From contig NZ_PZJW01000002.1 in assembly GCF_003206615.1 (NCBI RefSeq), positions 357,803-421,802 of the forward strand: DNA of 64,000 nt, in the 5' to 3' direction. Of this stretch, positions 1-8,305 are shown one piece after another (positions within the stretch are counted from its first letter, which is position 1; each line of letters opens with the position of its first letter). The stretch is from Salinicola acroporae (GTDB taxonomy: Bacteria; Pseudomonadota; Gammaproteobacteria; Pseudomonadales; Halomonadaceae). Made by a program: the position numbers and the translations under genes. Under the pieces are notes generated by a model. The model searched no databases. It saw only the letters and a program-made list of their open reading frames with translations, and was not told where the DNA came from.

Positions 1-192
1 AGGTTCGCGGGTAACATTGTCGGCAGGCCGGCGTCTTTCTGAAGGGTCGATTAGCCGAGGTTCGATGATTCAGATCCCGATACTGCGGGGGCGCGGGGAA
101 CTCGGCGTGTTAGACTTTGTCATTAAACGCCCGGTGGTCAGAGCCTGGTTGGCGACGCCCTATTTCTTTTCCCGGATGGAGTCAGGCGCTCA

Positions 193-1755
193 ATGTCTTT
201 GGAAGAACTGCACCTCAATCTGCGCAACCTCACGCCCGAGGACTACCCGCAGCTCAAGCGACTGATGGATGCCGTCTACGACGACATCGGCGGCGCCTGG
301 TCGAAGCTCACGATCGACAAGCTGATCGGCGAGTTCGCCGACGGCCAGATCATCATCGAGGACGACGGCAAGATCGTCGGTGTCGCGCTGACGGTGCTGG
401 TCGACTACGACCGCTTCTCCAACCCGCACAAGTACGACGAATTGATCGGGCATCGCGAGATCATCCTCAACGACGCCAACGGCGACGCGCTCTACGGGCT
501 CGACGTCTTGATCGATCCGGCCTACCGCGGCTATCGCCTTGGCCGACGCCTCTACGAAGCCCGCAAGGACCTGTGCCGCTCGATGAACCTGCGCGCGATT
601 CTCGCCGGCGGCAGGATTCCCAATTACCACCAGCACGCCGACGAGATGACCCCCGCCGAGTACATCGATCGGGTCGCGCGCAAGGAGTTCTACGACCCGA
701 TCCTGTCGTTCCAGTTGGCCAACGATTTCCTGGTCAAGCGCCTGCTGACCAAGTATCTGCCCGAAGACGAGAAGTCGATGGGCTACGCCACCCTGCTCGA
801 ATGGAACAACATCCTCTATGAACCGGCCAGCCGGATCATAGAGACCCGCCGCACCCAGGTTCGCGTCGGCGCGGTGCAGTGGCAGATGCGCGAATTCGAC
901 TCGGTGGAAGCGGTGCTGCAGCAGGTCGAGTTCTACGTCGACGCGATCTCCGACTACCAGAGCGATTTCGCGGTCTTCCCGGAGCTGTTCAACACCCCGC
1001 TGATGGGGTTGACCGACCAGACCGATCAGGTCGCCGCGATCCAATTCCTGGCCGGCTTCACCGAGCGCTTCAAGACCGAGATCTCGCGCATGGCGATCTC
1101 CTACAACATCAACATCGTGGCCGGTTCGATGGTCGAGCTGGGCGAGGATGGCAAGCTCTACAACGTTGCCTACCTGTGCCACCGCGACGGCGAGATCGAT
1201 CGCCAGGCCAAGCTGCACATCACCCCACAGGAGCGGCGCGACTGGGTGGTCGAGGGCGGCGATGAGCTGCAGGTGTTCGAGACCGATGCCGGCCGTGTCG
1301 GCATCCTGATCTGCTACGACGTGGAGTTCCCGGAGCTGCCGCGGCTGCTGGCCGAGCAGGACATGGATATCCTGATCGTGCCGTTCTGGACCGATACCAA
1401 GAACAGCTACCTGCGGGTGCGCCACTGCGCCCAGGCCCGCGCGATCGAGAACGAGTGCTACGTGGTGGTCTGCGGCAGCGTCGGCAACGTGCCCTCGATC
1501 GAGAACCTGGACATCCAGTACGCCCAGTCATCGGTGTTCTCGCCGTCGGACTTCGCCTTCCCCCACGATGCGGTGCTGTCGGAAACCACGCCCAACACCG
1601 AAATGGTGATGTTCTCGGATCTCGACCTGACCAAGCTCAAGCTGGTGCGCTCCGAAGGCGCGGTGACCAACCTCAAGGATCGCCGTCTCGACCTGTTCGA
1701 TCTGCGCCTGCGCGACTGGTCGTGGAAATCCGGGGCGCGCCAGGAAGAGAACTGA
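193..1755 (+). CDS. GNAT acetyltransferase / carbon-nitrogen hydrolase fusion protein
   Basis: A 520-residue two-domain protein. Residues about 8-210 read as a GNAT N-acetyltransferase, with the acetyl-CoA loop region around YRGYRLGRRLYEARK. Residues about 220-495 read as a nitrilase-superfamily hydrolase whose Glu-Lys-Cys triad is visible: FPELF (Glu about 263), AKLHITPQ (Lys about 339) and ICYDVEFPEL (Cys about 374). Such fusions are annotated widely in proteobacteria, but the substrate is unknown; acyl transfer to an amine plus amide hydrolysis is the family-level expectation. The length is normal for the fusion. The next gene, mtfA, starts 3 bp after the stop, so the two are probably cotranscribed. 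The 192 bp upstream of the start hold no gene I can support. Confidence 0.9.
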   Translation: MSLEELHLNLRNLTPEDYPQLKRLMDAVYDDIGGAWSKLTIDKLIGEFADGQIIIEDDGKIVGVALTVLVDYDRFSNPHKYDELIGHREIILNDANGDALYGLDVLIDPAYRGYRLGRRLYEARKDLCRSMNLRAILAGGRIPNYHQHADEMTPAEYIDRVARKEFYDPILSFQLANDFLVKRLLTKYLPEDEKSMGYATLLEWNNILYEPASRIIETRRTQVRVGAVQWQMREFDSVEAVLQQVEFYVDAISDYQSDFAVFPELFNTPLMGLTDQTDQVAAIQFLAGFTERFKTEISRMAISYNINIVAGSMVELGEDGKLYNVAYLCHRDGEIDRQAKLHITPQERRDWVVEGGDELQVFETDAGRVGILICYDVEFPELPRLLAEQDMDILIVPFWTDTKNSYLRVRHCAQARAIENECYVVVCGSVGNVPSIENLDIQYAQSSVFSPSDFAFPHDAVLSETTPNTEMVMFSDLDLTKLKLVRSEGAVTNLKDRRLDLFDLRLRDWSWKSGARQEEN

Positions 1756-1758
1756 TCG

Positions 1759-2604
1759 ATGGGCTTGCGGAGTGGTTCGTGGAAAGCCTGGTGGGGCCGC
1801 CGGCGCGATGCCCGACAACGCTCGCGCCAGCCGTTCGACCCGGAGGCGTGGCGACCGATTCGCCACGGCCTGCCGCTGCTGGCCGATCTCGACGACGCCG
1901 CTGCCGAGCGTCTCGGTCCGCGCGCCTGGCAACTGCTGCAGAGCAAGCGCTGGGTAGCAGGTGACGGGGCCGAGATCGACGATGCCGCCCTGCTCGCCAT
2001 CGCCGCCCAGGCCAGCCTGCTCACCCTGGGCTGGTCGGATCGCGACGCCAGCGCCGCCTTCGACAACGTCACCGAGATCATCCTGCTGCCCGACGCCTTT
2101 CATCGCCACGTCGAGGAGATGGACGACTTCGGCGTGATGCACGAATACGTCGACGAGCGCGCCGGGGAAACCTCCTGGCGCGGCCCGGTGGTGCTGGCAA
2201 TTCCCGATGTCGCCGAAAGCGGCGACTACACCGGCTACAACGTCATCATTCACGAGTTCGCCCACAAGCTCGACCTGGGCAACTCGCAGGATGTCGACGG
2301 CTTTCCCCCGCTCGCCGCCAACAGTGATGTCACCACCCAGGAGTGGCATCGCGTCTTCACCGCGGTGTGGGACGATCTGCAGGCCCACCTCGCCCGCGAC
2401 GAACCCACCCCCATCGACGACTACGCCGCCACCCACCCCGGCGAATGCTTCGCGGTCTGCTGTGAACTCTTCTTCACCGCCCCGGATCAACTGGCCGCCG
2501 TCTATCCCGCCCTGCTCGACCTCCTGAACCGCTACTTCCGACAGGAACCGCTGGTGCGATTTGAGCGCCGTCAAGCGGCTGGGGCCGATCAGCCTCAGGA
2601 TTGA
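1759..2604 (+). CDS. mtfA: MtfA-type zinc peptidase (M90 family)
   Basis: A 281-residue cytosolic protein with the zinc-peptidase motif HEFAHKLD near residue 164 and a downstream glutamate in HPGECFAVCCELFF, as in the MtfA/M90 family. In E. coli MtfA binds the repressor Mlc (DgsA) and so relieves repression of glucose PTS genes; it also has aminopeptidase activity. Whether Mlc exists in this organism cannot be judged from the window. The length matches the family (about 265-280). It follows the GNAT-nitrilase gene by 3 bp, suggesting an operon. Identification of the family is firm; the regulatory role is by homology only. Confidence 0.9.
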   Translation: MGLRSGSWKAWWGRRRDARQRSRQPFDPEAWRPIRHGLPLLADLDDAAAERLGPRAWQLLQSKRWVAGDGAEIDDAALLAIAAQASLLTLGWSDRDASAAFDNVTEIILLPDAFHRHVEEMDDFGVMHEYVDERAGETSWRGPVVLAIPDVAESGDYTGYNVIIHEFAHKLDLGNSQDVDGFPPLAANSDVTTQEWHRVFTAVWDDLQAHLARDEPTPIDDYAATHPGECFAVCCELFFTAPDQLAAVYPALLDLLNRYFRQEPLVRFERRQAAGADQPQD

Positions 2605-2984
2605 TCCTTCACTACTCCCCGATGCTTATCGCCCCATATCAGTTACCGCGTCCTACTGACCATAACGCCCAAGCCAACCCTGACTAGAGAATTGGTCTTA
2701 GAGGCGTTACGCGGAGGAAACATTGGTACAGATACCAATCAGGCGGTGCGGCGAGAAAACGCGGCTAGGGGATTGGCATAAGAAGATCAAGGCGGCTTGC
2801 GACCCATTGCAGCAATTCGCGCTATTTAGCACGCCCTCGTAAAGCATACCTAGCACCAGAAAAAGGCACTTATCATTAAGTTAGCCATTGTGACCTGTAC
2901 GTATACAGAGGCTCGACTCAAAATTCGGCCAAGTGACCTGCCACGGTCACGATTCAGGCTCGAGCCCGAGCCATTGCCACTGGC
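2605..2984. other. Intergenic stretch without a supported gene
   Basis: About 380 bp between mtfA and the convergent methyltransferase gene. It is clearly less GC-rich than mtfA. I see short open stretches, but none has both a start codon with ribosome-binding site and a recognisable product. It marks the left edge of the low-GC accessory patch that runs to about 11.7 kb. Confidence 0.5.
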
Positions 2985-3659
2985 TCAGTCTCGTACACCC
3001 ACCCAGCCTTTGAACGTAAAAGCGGCAAAAAAGAGCTGCACCGCGCCGAAGCCGGCTTCTCGGAGCACCCCTTCGTCTTCCCACGGACTGAGGACGGGTA
3101 GGCGGGTCTTCATCGTCTCGATCCCCTGCTCGGCCTGCGATGGTGCCACGCCTCGAGAAATCAGGAGGTCGGCGTTGCGGCGTAGCCAGAGATCGGACTG
3201 GGCATCGTCGTTGGGGAAACTGTGATGCGCGACGACCAGCGGTGCACCAGATCGAAGAAGGCGGCCGAGTGAGCATAGCGTCCGTAATCGTTCATCACGC
3301 GCCAGGAAATGCAGCGTGAGAAGACAAACCGCGCCATCGAACGGCCCCTCGGGCGCATCGTCGATATAGCCTTCGTGAAGGGCAACCCGGTCCATCAGAT
3401 CGCCGACCGTCTCGCGTGCCTGGTCGAGCATCACCGACGACGGATCCACGCCGTCGAATCGCCAGCCCGGATAGCGCTCGGCCAGCGCGCGCAGCTCCAA
3501 ACCGCCGCCGGCCCCGAGCACCAGGATGCGACCCGATGCTGGCACGCGCTCGGCCAGCAAAAGCCCGGTCATCCGATGCAGGTCATGCAGCGCTGGTACG
3601 TGTTGCGTCACGCGCTCAGCATAGGTCGCGGCATCGCCGGGATGTTGTGGGATGGTCAT
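2985..3659 (-). CDS. Class I SAM-dependent methyltransferase
   Basis: A 224-residue Rossmann-fold methyltransferase. The SAM-binding motif I is ILVLGAGGGLELRAL (about residues 45-59), followed by the acidic strand FDGVDPSS and motif IV near FDGAVCLLTLHFL. The target is unknown. It starts at an ATG preceded by GGAGAG with a 7-nt spacer. It lies 17 bp downstream of the thioredoxin-reductase-like gene, which in turn overlaps an Rrf2 regulator, so the three form one operon (regulator, oxidoreductase, methyltransferase). The context suggests a role in a stress or detoxification response controlled by the Rrf2 protein; that is inference. Confidence 0.85.
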   Translation of the reverse strand: MTIPQHPGDAATYAERVTQHVPALHDLHRMTGLLLAERVPASGRILVLGAGGGLELRALAERYPGWRFDGVDPSSVMLDQARETVGDLMDRVALHEGYIDDAPEGPFDGAVCLLTLHFLARDERLRTLCSLGRLLRSGAPLVVAHHSFPNDDAQSDLWLRRNADLLISRGVAPSQAEQGIETMKTRLPVLSPWEDEGVLREAGFGAVQLFFAAFTFKGWVGVRD

Positions 3660-3676
3660 TTGTTGTCTCTCCGGTT

Positions 3677-4564
3677 TCAGGCGTCGGGCCAGACGAGCGA
3701 GAAATGCACCTGGGCCCCGGCCATCGCACCGCTGCCGATGGCCAGTGAGACCGAGTGTGGCATGTCGGTCACGTCACCGCAGGCATAGATACCGGGGATC
3801 GTGGTTTGTTGGGTGGCGTCGGTTCGGAGCATCGTGCCCAAGGGCGTTTCTTCCAGTTCGCAGCCGGCGCGAACTGGCGCATCGCTGACGGGCGAGACGG
3901 TCGTCGAGACGAACAGACCGACAAAAGAAAGCAGCCGGCCATCGACGAGACGAACATTGGCCTCGCCCTCAAGCCGTTCGATCGCCGTGTTTTCGATGGT
4001 GACCCCGCTCGCTTGCAGCGCGTCGCGCTTCGTATCGTTCAAGGCGGTCGCATCATTCGGGAGGAAAGTGATCGTGCCCCACTCGGTCAGCAGTTCGGCC
4101 TGGTGCGCGGACATCGGGCTACTGCCGAGAACCCCGATCGGCCCTTGGTCAAGCTCGTAGCCGTGGCAGTAGGGACAGTGGAAGACCGAACGGCCCCAGC
4201 GCGCCTCAATGCCCTCGATGGCCGGTAGCGTATCTCGAACGCCGGTGGCAAAAAGAATACGGCGACCCGGATGGATCTGACCACGACGCAGAGACACTTC
4301 GAAATTATCCCGGACTCCGCTGACCGATACCGCTTCGTCATCAACCCAAACCAGATCTGGATACATCGCCAGTTGCTCGCGTGACTCGACCACGATCTGG
4401 TTTGACGGTATACCGTCCCGGCCGAGAAATCCGTGCGTATGGCGGGCGAAACGATTGCGGCGCATACCGGCGTCGATGACGAGCACGCGCCGTCGCGCAC
4501 GCAGCAACTGTAACGCGGCCGCCATTCCGGCATAGCCGCCGCCGATGACGATGACATCATGCAT
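3677..4564 (-). CDS. Thioredoxin-reductase-like FAD/NAD(P)-dependent oxidoreductase
   Basis: A 295-residue flavoprotein: the FAD-binding motif IGGGYAGMAAAL is at the N-terminus, a redox pair CPYC is at residues 130-133, and the second FAD motif GIYACGDVTD is near the C-terminus. The layout is that of thioredoxin reductases, but the active-site pair reads CPYC rather than the CATC seen in E. coli TrxB. Two nearby ATGs compete as starts. An AAGGAG lies 10 nt before the one at 4564 but only 1 nt before the one at 4573, so 4564 is preferred. Its 5' end overlaps the Rrf2 gene by 8 bp, giving translational coupling. It probably reduces a disulfide partner or small molecule under Rrf2 control. Confidence 0.88.
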   Translation of the reverse strand: MHDVIVIGGGYAGMAAALQLLRARRRVLVIDAGMRRNRFARHTHGFLGRDGIPSNQIVVESREQLAMYPDLVWVDDEAVSVSGVRDNFEVSLRRGQIHPGRRILFATGVRDTLPAIEGIEARWGRSVFHCPYCHGYELDQGPIGVLGSSPMSAHQAELLTEWGTITFLPNDATALNDTKRDALQASGVTIENTAIERLEGEANVRLVDGRLLSFVGLFVSTTVSPVSDAPVRAGCELEETPLGTMLRTDATQQTTIPGIYACGDVTDMPHSVSLAIGSGAMAGAQVHFSLVWPDA

Positions 4565-5018
4565 CTTGTTCATGCTCCTTGTGATGTGAATTCCGAACCG
4601 TGTGCCGCCGAGCGAAGTCGTCGGCCAGATCGGCGAGTGTGACGTGCGCCATACGCTTGAGCAGGAGAGCTTGGACCTCGGCAAACGTTTCATCGAGTGC
4701 AGCATTGACCGACTGCTCCACGAGACAGTCGGGTGCTTCATGGCGATGGCCGATGGCGAAGACGTCCGGCTCGCCGAGCGCGTTATGCAAATCACGCAAT
4801 GTGATGGCGGCAAGGTCCGAGGCGATACGCCAGCCTCCCGCGTGACCCCGATCGGACACAACGATTCCGGCCCGACGCAGGAAGCCCATGGTGCGGCGTA
4901 CCACGACCGGGTTGGTATTCAGGCATCGGGCCAACTGCTCGGACGTCATCGGATCGTCGAGTTCGGCCATGTGCAGCAGTGCGTGGAGGACTGAGGAAAG
5001 GCGGCTATCTCTTTTCAT
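4557..5018 (-). CDS. Rrf2-family transcriptional regulator
   Basis: A 153-residue winged-helix regulator. The recognition region is TSEQLARCLNTNPVVVRR (about residues 24-41), followed by the typical wing segment GHAGGWRIA. It has only two cysteines and lacks the three-cysteine cluster-binding loop of IscR and NsrR, so an iron-sulfur cofactor is unlikely; YwnA/CymR-like members also lack it. The start at 5018 is chosen because the family begins at this point; an upstream in-frame ATG at 5054 would add 12 unusual residues. The start codon lies inside a perfect inverted repeat (5017-5037), pointing to autoregulation. It heads the three-gene operon that runs to 2985. Confidence 0.87.
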   Translation of the reverse strand: MKRDSRLSSVLHALLHMAELDDPMTSEQLARCLNTNPVVVRRTMGFLRRAGIVVSDRGHAGGWRIASDLAAITLRDLHNALGEPDVFAIGHRHEAPDCLVEQSVNAALDETFAEVQALLLKRMAHVTLADLADDFARRHTVRNSHHKEHEQDA

Positions 5019-5037
5019 GTAACCTATCATGTTACAT
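5017..5037. promoter_or_regulatory. Inverted repeat overlapping the Rrf2 start codon (probable operator)
   Basis: ATGTAAC - 7 nt - GTTACAT is a perfect 7-bp inverted repeat with centres 14 bp apart, overlapping the start codon of the Rrf2 gene. Its position makes it the likely autoregulatory binding site. The assignment to the Rrf2 protein is inference from position and symmetry. Confidence 0.6.
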
Positions 5038-5362
5038 ATAGGTTTATTATTCAAGACGGCAGTGGATTAGAGATCCATGCCGTTGAGAGACTCTTGAAAC
5101 CAGCCGCTCAAGATCAAGCTCTAGCGATCGTCGCGATAACACTAAACCTTGAAGACAAAGACGTCTAACAGGCCAAAAAAACGAATAACCGCGTTGATAT
5201 GTGCGCTAGTTCTGATGAACCCTATGCCAGCTCATGGCCGGAGGCAGCCGATAGCAAGAGACTGCTGCTGGCCGAAAGTTGCTGATAGTCAGGCCACCAA
5301 AATCGAAGCTAATGTTCGAAAATACGCTACCCAAGCAACCTGCCAGAAGTTTCACTGCTCAT

Positions 5363-5398
5363 CACTCCAGCCCCTTGGTGTATGAAGGGGCTGGGGTG
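5363..5398. terminator. Strong hairpin downstream of the NTF2-like gene
   Basis: CCAGCCCCTT (5367-5376) and AAGGGGCTGG (5385-5394) form a perfect 10-bp stem, extendable to 14 bp with one G-T pair, with an 8-nt loop. It starts 11 bp after the stop of the minus-strand gene at 5409. There is no T-run on either strand, so it may be a terminator of reduced strength or an RNA-stabilising hairpin. The rest of 5055-5362 holds no supported gene. Confidence 0.5.
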
Positions 5399-5408
5399 GT
5401 CAGTGTAA

Positions 5409-5885
5409 TTACAGGCCCAGCTCTGTCAGGCCTGGGTGATCATCAGGGCGGCGCCCCAGTGGCCAATGGAATTTGCGTTCGTCTTCCCTGATAGGCATGT
5501 CATTGATGCAGGCGAATCGACGGTGCATCAGACCATCTGCTTCAAATTCCCAGTTTTCGTTGCCGTAAGAACGGAACCAGTTGCCCGAATCATCGTGCCA
5601 TTCGTAGGCATAACGCACGGCGATGCGATTGTCGGTAAAAGCCCAGAGCTCTTTGATCAGACGATAATCCAGCTCTTTTTTCCATTTGCGCGTGAGGAAG
5701 CTTTTAGCTTCTTCGCGATTGGTAGCGAACTCGGTGCGGTTACGCCATTTGGTGTCCAGCGTATAGGCAAGCGAGACCTTCTCAGCATCGCGGCTGTTCC
5801 AGCCATCTTCAGCGAGTCGTACTTTTTCAACCGCGGTTTCGCGAGTGAAAGGAGGAAGTGGCGGGCGAGTTTGGGCATTAGACAT
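5409..5885 (-). CDS. NTF2-like protein, DUF1348 family
   Basis: A 158-residue protein of the SnoaL/NTF2-like DUF1348 family. Recognisable stretches are [17 protein letters not shown] near the N-terminus, [18 protein letters not shown]-type strands in the middle, and the ending [15 protein letters not shown]. Family members are small cone-shaped proteins whose function is mostly unknown. It begins 61 bp after the stop of the TetR gene on the same strand, so the two are probably one transcript with TetR controlling it. A hairpin follows the stop. Base composition is lower in GC than the flanking core genes. Confidence 0.85.
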   Translation of the reverse strand: MSNAQTRPPLPPFTRETAVEKVRLAEDGWNSRDAEKVSLAYTLDTKWRNRTEFATNREEAKSFLTRKWKKELDYRLIKELWAFTDNRIAVRYAYEWHDDSGNWFRSYGNENWEFEADGLMHRRFACINDMPIREDERKFHWPLGRRPDDHPGLTELGL

Positions 5886-5946
5886 GATGGTGTCTCCAAG
5901 TAAAGTGGATCGGTCAGTTGAGTTAGCGTATTTGAAGCTCAGGCCC

Positions 5947-6516
5947 TTAGCGCGAAGCCTGTTTTAGCAGCAACTGCGCGACTTCCCTTGCGCTGCCCGC
6001 GGCGCTGTAGTCGCCCATGACTCGTGCCATGGTAATTGCGCCTTCCACTAGTACCAGCAACTGTTTAGCTAACAGAAACGGCTGTTCGGTACTCAACTGC
6101 TCGGTTAATTCAAATATATAATCCAACAACTTTTTCTTATGCAGTTTTGCAATTTGGCGAACGGGATCATCTGGGTCACCAACTTCTCCGGCCGTATTGA
6201 TGAACGCACAACCACGGAACCCTTCTGACTCGAACCAGCCTTTGAGCACGGTGAACATATTCAGGATACGATCCTGCGGGGTACCCCCCTTGTCGCATTC
6301 AGTTCTGAACCAGTACATCCACCGTATATCCCGAACCTTCAGCACCGCTTCCGCCATGTCATCTTTGGTAATAAAGTAGCGATAAATACTTTTCCGAGAT
6401 ACTCCTGAGGTTTTCACTAGAAGGTCCATGCTTGTGGCGTAGATCCCATTCTGATAAATCAGCTGGTCGGCGGTCGCCAGGATCTTTTCACGGGTATCTG
6501 CAGGGGCTTTTTTCAC
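5947..6516 (-). CDS. TetR/AcrR-family transcriptional regulator
   Basis: A 189-residue repressor-type protein. The N-terminal helix-turn-helix is at residues about 10-55 ([17 protein letters not shown], then [19 protein letters not shown]). The ligand-binding half contains [18 protein letters not shown], a stretch common to one large TetR subfamily. A perfect 14-bp palindrome lies 38 bp upstream of the start (6554-6567) and is the likely operator. The gene is followed on the same strand by the NTF2-like gene, its presumed target. The effector is unknown. Confidence 0.88.
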   Translation of the reverse strand: MKKAPADTREKILATADQLIYQNGIYATSMDLLVKTSGVSRKSIYRYFITKDDMAEAVLKVRDIRWMYWFRTECDKGGTPQDRILNMFTVLKGWFESEGFRGCAFINTAGEVGDPDDPVRQIAKLHKKKLLDYIFELTEQLSTEQPFLLAKQLLVLVEGAITMARVMGDYSAAGSAREVAQLLLKQASR

Positions 6517-6553
6517 GGGAAGACCAGTAGTCGGGAGCGTGTAGATCCATGGT

Positions 6554-6567
6554 AGAACGATCGTTCT
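6554..6567. promoter_or_regulatory. Palindrome upstream of tetR gene (probable TetR operator)
   Basis: AGAACGATCGTTCT is a perfect 14-bp palindrome 38 bp before the TetR start codon, in the position expected for an autoregulatory operator. Palindromes of this kind are typical of TetR-family sites; direct binding is inferred. Confidence 0.6.
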
Positions 6568-6854
6568 CCTCGATCAAGTATCACCTGAACAAATTTTCTA
6601 ACCTCATGGCACTGCGTTATGTCCCTCCTCTGGGGCAGACGAGGATGTGACAGTCAATTTCCTCATCGAAAGACATAGCAGGGGCGACCTCGGTTGAGCG
6701 AGCGTCGGATGCGCGTCCGCGTGAACAAGGGGGTTGAGCTAAGGATAAATGGGGGCATAGCTGCGTTAATCTCATAGCTCCGCATGTCTGCTCTTTGCCG
6801 AAAGCGGACCAACTAGCTATTTCACCTGATCAGACCATTCAAAAGGCTACCCAG
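6568..6854. other. Non-coding stretch, first part of the tetR-cbiX intergenic region
   Basis: The full gap from 6517 to 7002 is about 486 bp and low in GC. It contains the TetR palindrome at its left end and two GGGAAA-type palindromes near its right end (annotated separately). I see no gene in it. Confidence 0.4.
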
Positions 6855-6870
6855 TTTCCCAATAGGGAAA
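6855..6870. promoter_or_regulatory. Palindrome 1 upstream of cbiX-like gene
   Basis: TTTCCC-AATA-GGGAAA, a perfect 6-bp inverted repeat with a 4-nt centre. A second copy in opposite orientation lies 49 bp away (6903-6920). Two such sites in a promoter region suggest an operator pair. No gene for a matching repressor is adjacent. Confidence 0.5.
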
Positions 6871-6902
6871 ACCAGAGCGCCATAGGCCCACCGCTTCGCT
6901 AT

Positions 6903-6920
6903 TTTTCCCTATCGGGAAAA
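6903..6920. promoter_or_regulatory. Palindrome 2 upstream of cbiX-like gene
   Basis: TTTTCCC-TATC-GGGAAAA, a perfect 7-bp inverted repeat. Read on the minus strand its core is CCCGATAGGG, matching CCCAATAGGG of the first site except at one base. It lies 82 bp before the start of the cbiX-like gene. It resembles operators of HipB/Xre-type antitoxin regulators as I remember them, but no toxin-antitoxin pair is present. Confidence 0.5.
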
Positions 6921-7002
6921 CCCGGTTATGCTGGTTTCGTGTCGGCTCGTCTTGCCGCGAAAGGCTTGATTTGACACCCATCTGCGCCAGCTTTGAGGTC
7001 CC

Positions 7003-7887
7003 ATGCGAAAGATTCTGCTCGTTGACAACGGTTCCCTGCGCCCTGCCGCGACGCTCAACCTGCGTCGCCTTGCCGACGCCTTGAGCCAGGCCACGGGCGA
7101 GGCGGTCGAGGCCGCATCGCTGCTGCACTCGTTCAAGATTCCGCCCGAGCAGCTCGGCGGGCAGAAGGCCGTCTCGGTAGGGCCGCTGGCCGAACGATAT
7201 GCGGCCGAGGGCGTAACCGAGCTACTGATCCTGCCCTTCTTCTTCGGGCCCAGCCAGGCGCTGACCCGCTACCTGCCGGAGCGTCTGGCCGAGGTGCAGG
7301 CCAGCTACCCGCTGCTGTCGGTGAAGGTCGCCCCGCCACTGGTCGATACGCTGCTGGCACCGGATCTGCGCCTGGCGCAACTTCTCGCCGATAACGTGCG
7401 CGAGCGCATTAGCGGCCAGTCCCGGCCCAAGGTGGTGCTGGTCGATCACGGCAGCCCGATTCCGGAGGTCTCGGCGGTACGCAACTACCTGACCGGGCAA
7501 CTGAGCGCGCTGCTGGCCGATGAGGCCGAGTGTGTGACCTTTGCCTCCATGGAGCGCCGCGAGGGCGATGCCTATCGCTTCAACGAGCCGCTGCTGGAGG
7601 ATCTGCTGGCCTCCCCCGCCCTGGCCGAAGGTGACGTGATCCTCTCGATGCTGTTTCTTTCGCCGGGCCGGCACGCCGGTGAAGGCGGCGATATCGCCGA
7701 GATCTGCGCCCAGGCGATGTCTCGCGCCCCTGGCCTGAATGTCGTGACGACCCGGCTGGTGGGCGAGAACGACGCCATCCTGGAACTTCTCGCCACCCGC
7801 CTGCAGCAGGCGCTGGCCGGCGGGCCGCTGCTGATAGAGATGCCCGCGAGACAGGTCTCTACTTGCGCTCTCCGCCCCCACTCATGA
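7003..7887 (+). CDS. CbiX/SirB-like chelatase-domain protein with replaced C-terminus
   Basis: A 294-residue protein with two CbiX-like halves. The first begins LLVDNGSLRPAATL and has Asn where chelatases have His; the second has the canonical VDHGSPIPE (about residues 147-155) and a second metal-site motif LFLSPGRHAGEGGDI (about 214-228). Families of this type insert cobalt or iron into sirohydrochlorin, but many two-domain homologues are uncharacterised. The last ~15 residues (after EMPAR) differ completely from the end of a second partial copy at 11245-11549, although the preceding ~270 bp are roughly 90% identical. This copy therefore probably lost its native 3' end during a rearrangement and reads into acquired DNA before stopping. 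Confidence 0.8.
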   Translation: MRKILLVDNGSLRPAATLNLRRLADALSQATGEAVEAASLLHSFKIPPEQLGGQKAVSVGPLAERYAAEGVTELLILPFFFGPSQALTRYLPERLAEVQASYPLLSVKVAPPLVDTLLAPDLRLAQLLADNVRERISGQSRPKVVLVDHGSPIPEVSAVRNYLTGQLSALLADEAECVTFASMERREGDAYRFNEPLLEDLLASPALAEGDVILSMLFLSPGRHAGEGGDIAEICAQAMSRAPGLNVVTTRLVGENDAILELLATRLQQALAGGPLLIEMPARQVSTCALRPHS

Positions 7888-7929
7888 GTCTTGCCTAAAC
7901 GCCCCCCTTTGGCGACATCGCAGTCCAGA

Positions 7930-8220
7930 TCAGGAAGTCCCCTCGACAATGACAAAGGTTCCGGTAGCGGCTTCGGCACGCAGAACCTTGGCGGCCTGGT
8001 AGTCAGGGCTTTCATAGAACCGCTTGGCCTCGGAGAACGACTCGAACTCAAAGATCACATGTCGCTCATGGGCCTCGCCTTCGAGATTTTCATAAAGCCC
8101 CGACGCTGCAATGACCTTCGGGCTGAAACTCTTCATGGCGTCATCGGCGGCTTTTGCATAAGCGGCGTAGACCGTTGCATCCGTAATACTGACATGTCCG
8201 ATCAGATAACCTTTGGGCAT
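7930..8220 (-). CDS. DUF1330 domain protein
   Basis: A 96-residue small protein of the DUF1330 (dimeric alpha-beta barrel, EthD-like) family. It begins MPKGYLIGHVSI, contains ERHVIFEFESFSEAKRFY in the middle, and has the conserved SPDYQAAKVLR segment. Such proteins form ferredoxin-like dimers; few have known substrates. It lies 85 bp downstream of the aldo/keto reductase on the same strand and is probably the last gene of a flavodoxin / aldo-keto reductase / DUF1330 group controlled by the divergent LysR protein at 10193. This is part of the lower-GC patch. Confidence 0.85.
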   Translation of the reverse strand: MPKGYLIGHVSITDATVYAAYAKAADDAMKSFSPKVIAASGLYENLEGEAHERHVIFEFESFSEAKRFYESPDYQAAKVLRAEAATGTFVIVEGTS

Positions 8221-8305
8221 AGTAATATCTCTTTCGCTGCGGGTGTATTGCCTTCGATGCAGAGCGTGGTGATGCCTGACAATGTCGAAGGTACAGAAGC
8301 CGATG

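Noticed and set aside
190-1425. Long minus-strand open frames opposite the GNAT-nitrilase gene, and similar long antisense frames opposite many other genes
   Set aside because: In high-GC DNA long antisense frames arise by codon bias; none has a recognisable family, while the plus-strand products do.
2625-2780. A ~150-bp open stretch ending RRENAARGLA and a stop
   Set aside because: No start codon or family resemblance; probably chance in low-GC intergenic DNA.
5149-5385. 78-codon frame starting at TTG with a signal-like hydrophobic stretch (ITALICALVLMNPMP)
   Set aside because: No ribosome-binding site, no recognisable mature domain, and it ends inside the hairpin of the convergent gene. 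Not listed as a gene.
6680-6840. Imperfect inverted repeats near TCCGC / GCGGA in the tetR-cbiX gap, looked at as a possible mobile-element end
   Set aside because: No transposase, no target duplication and no second end found.
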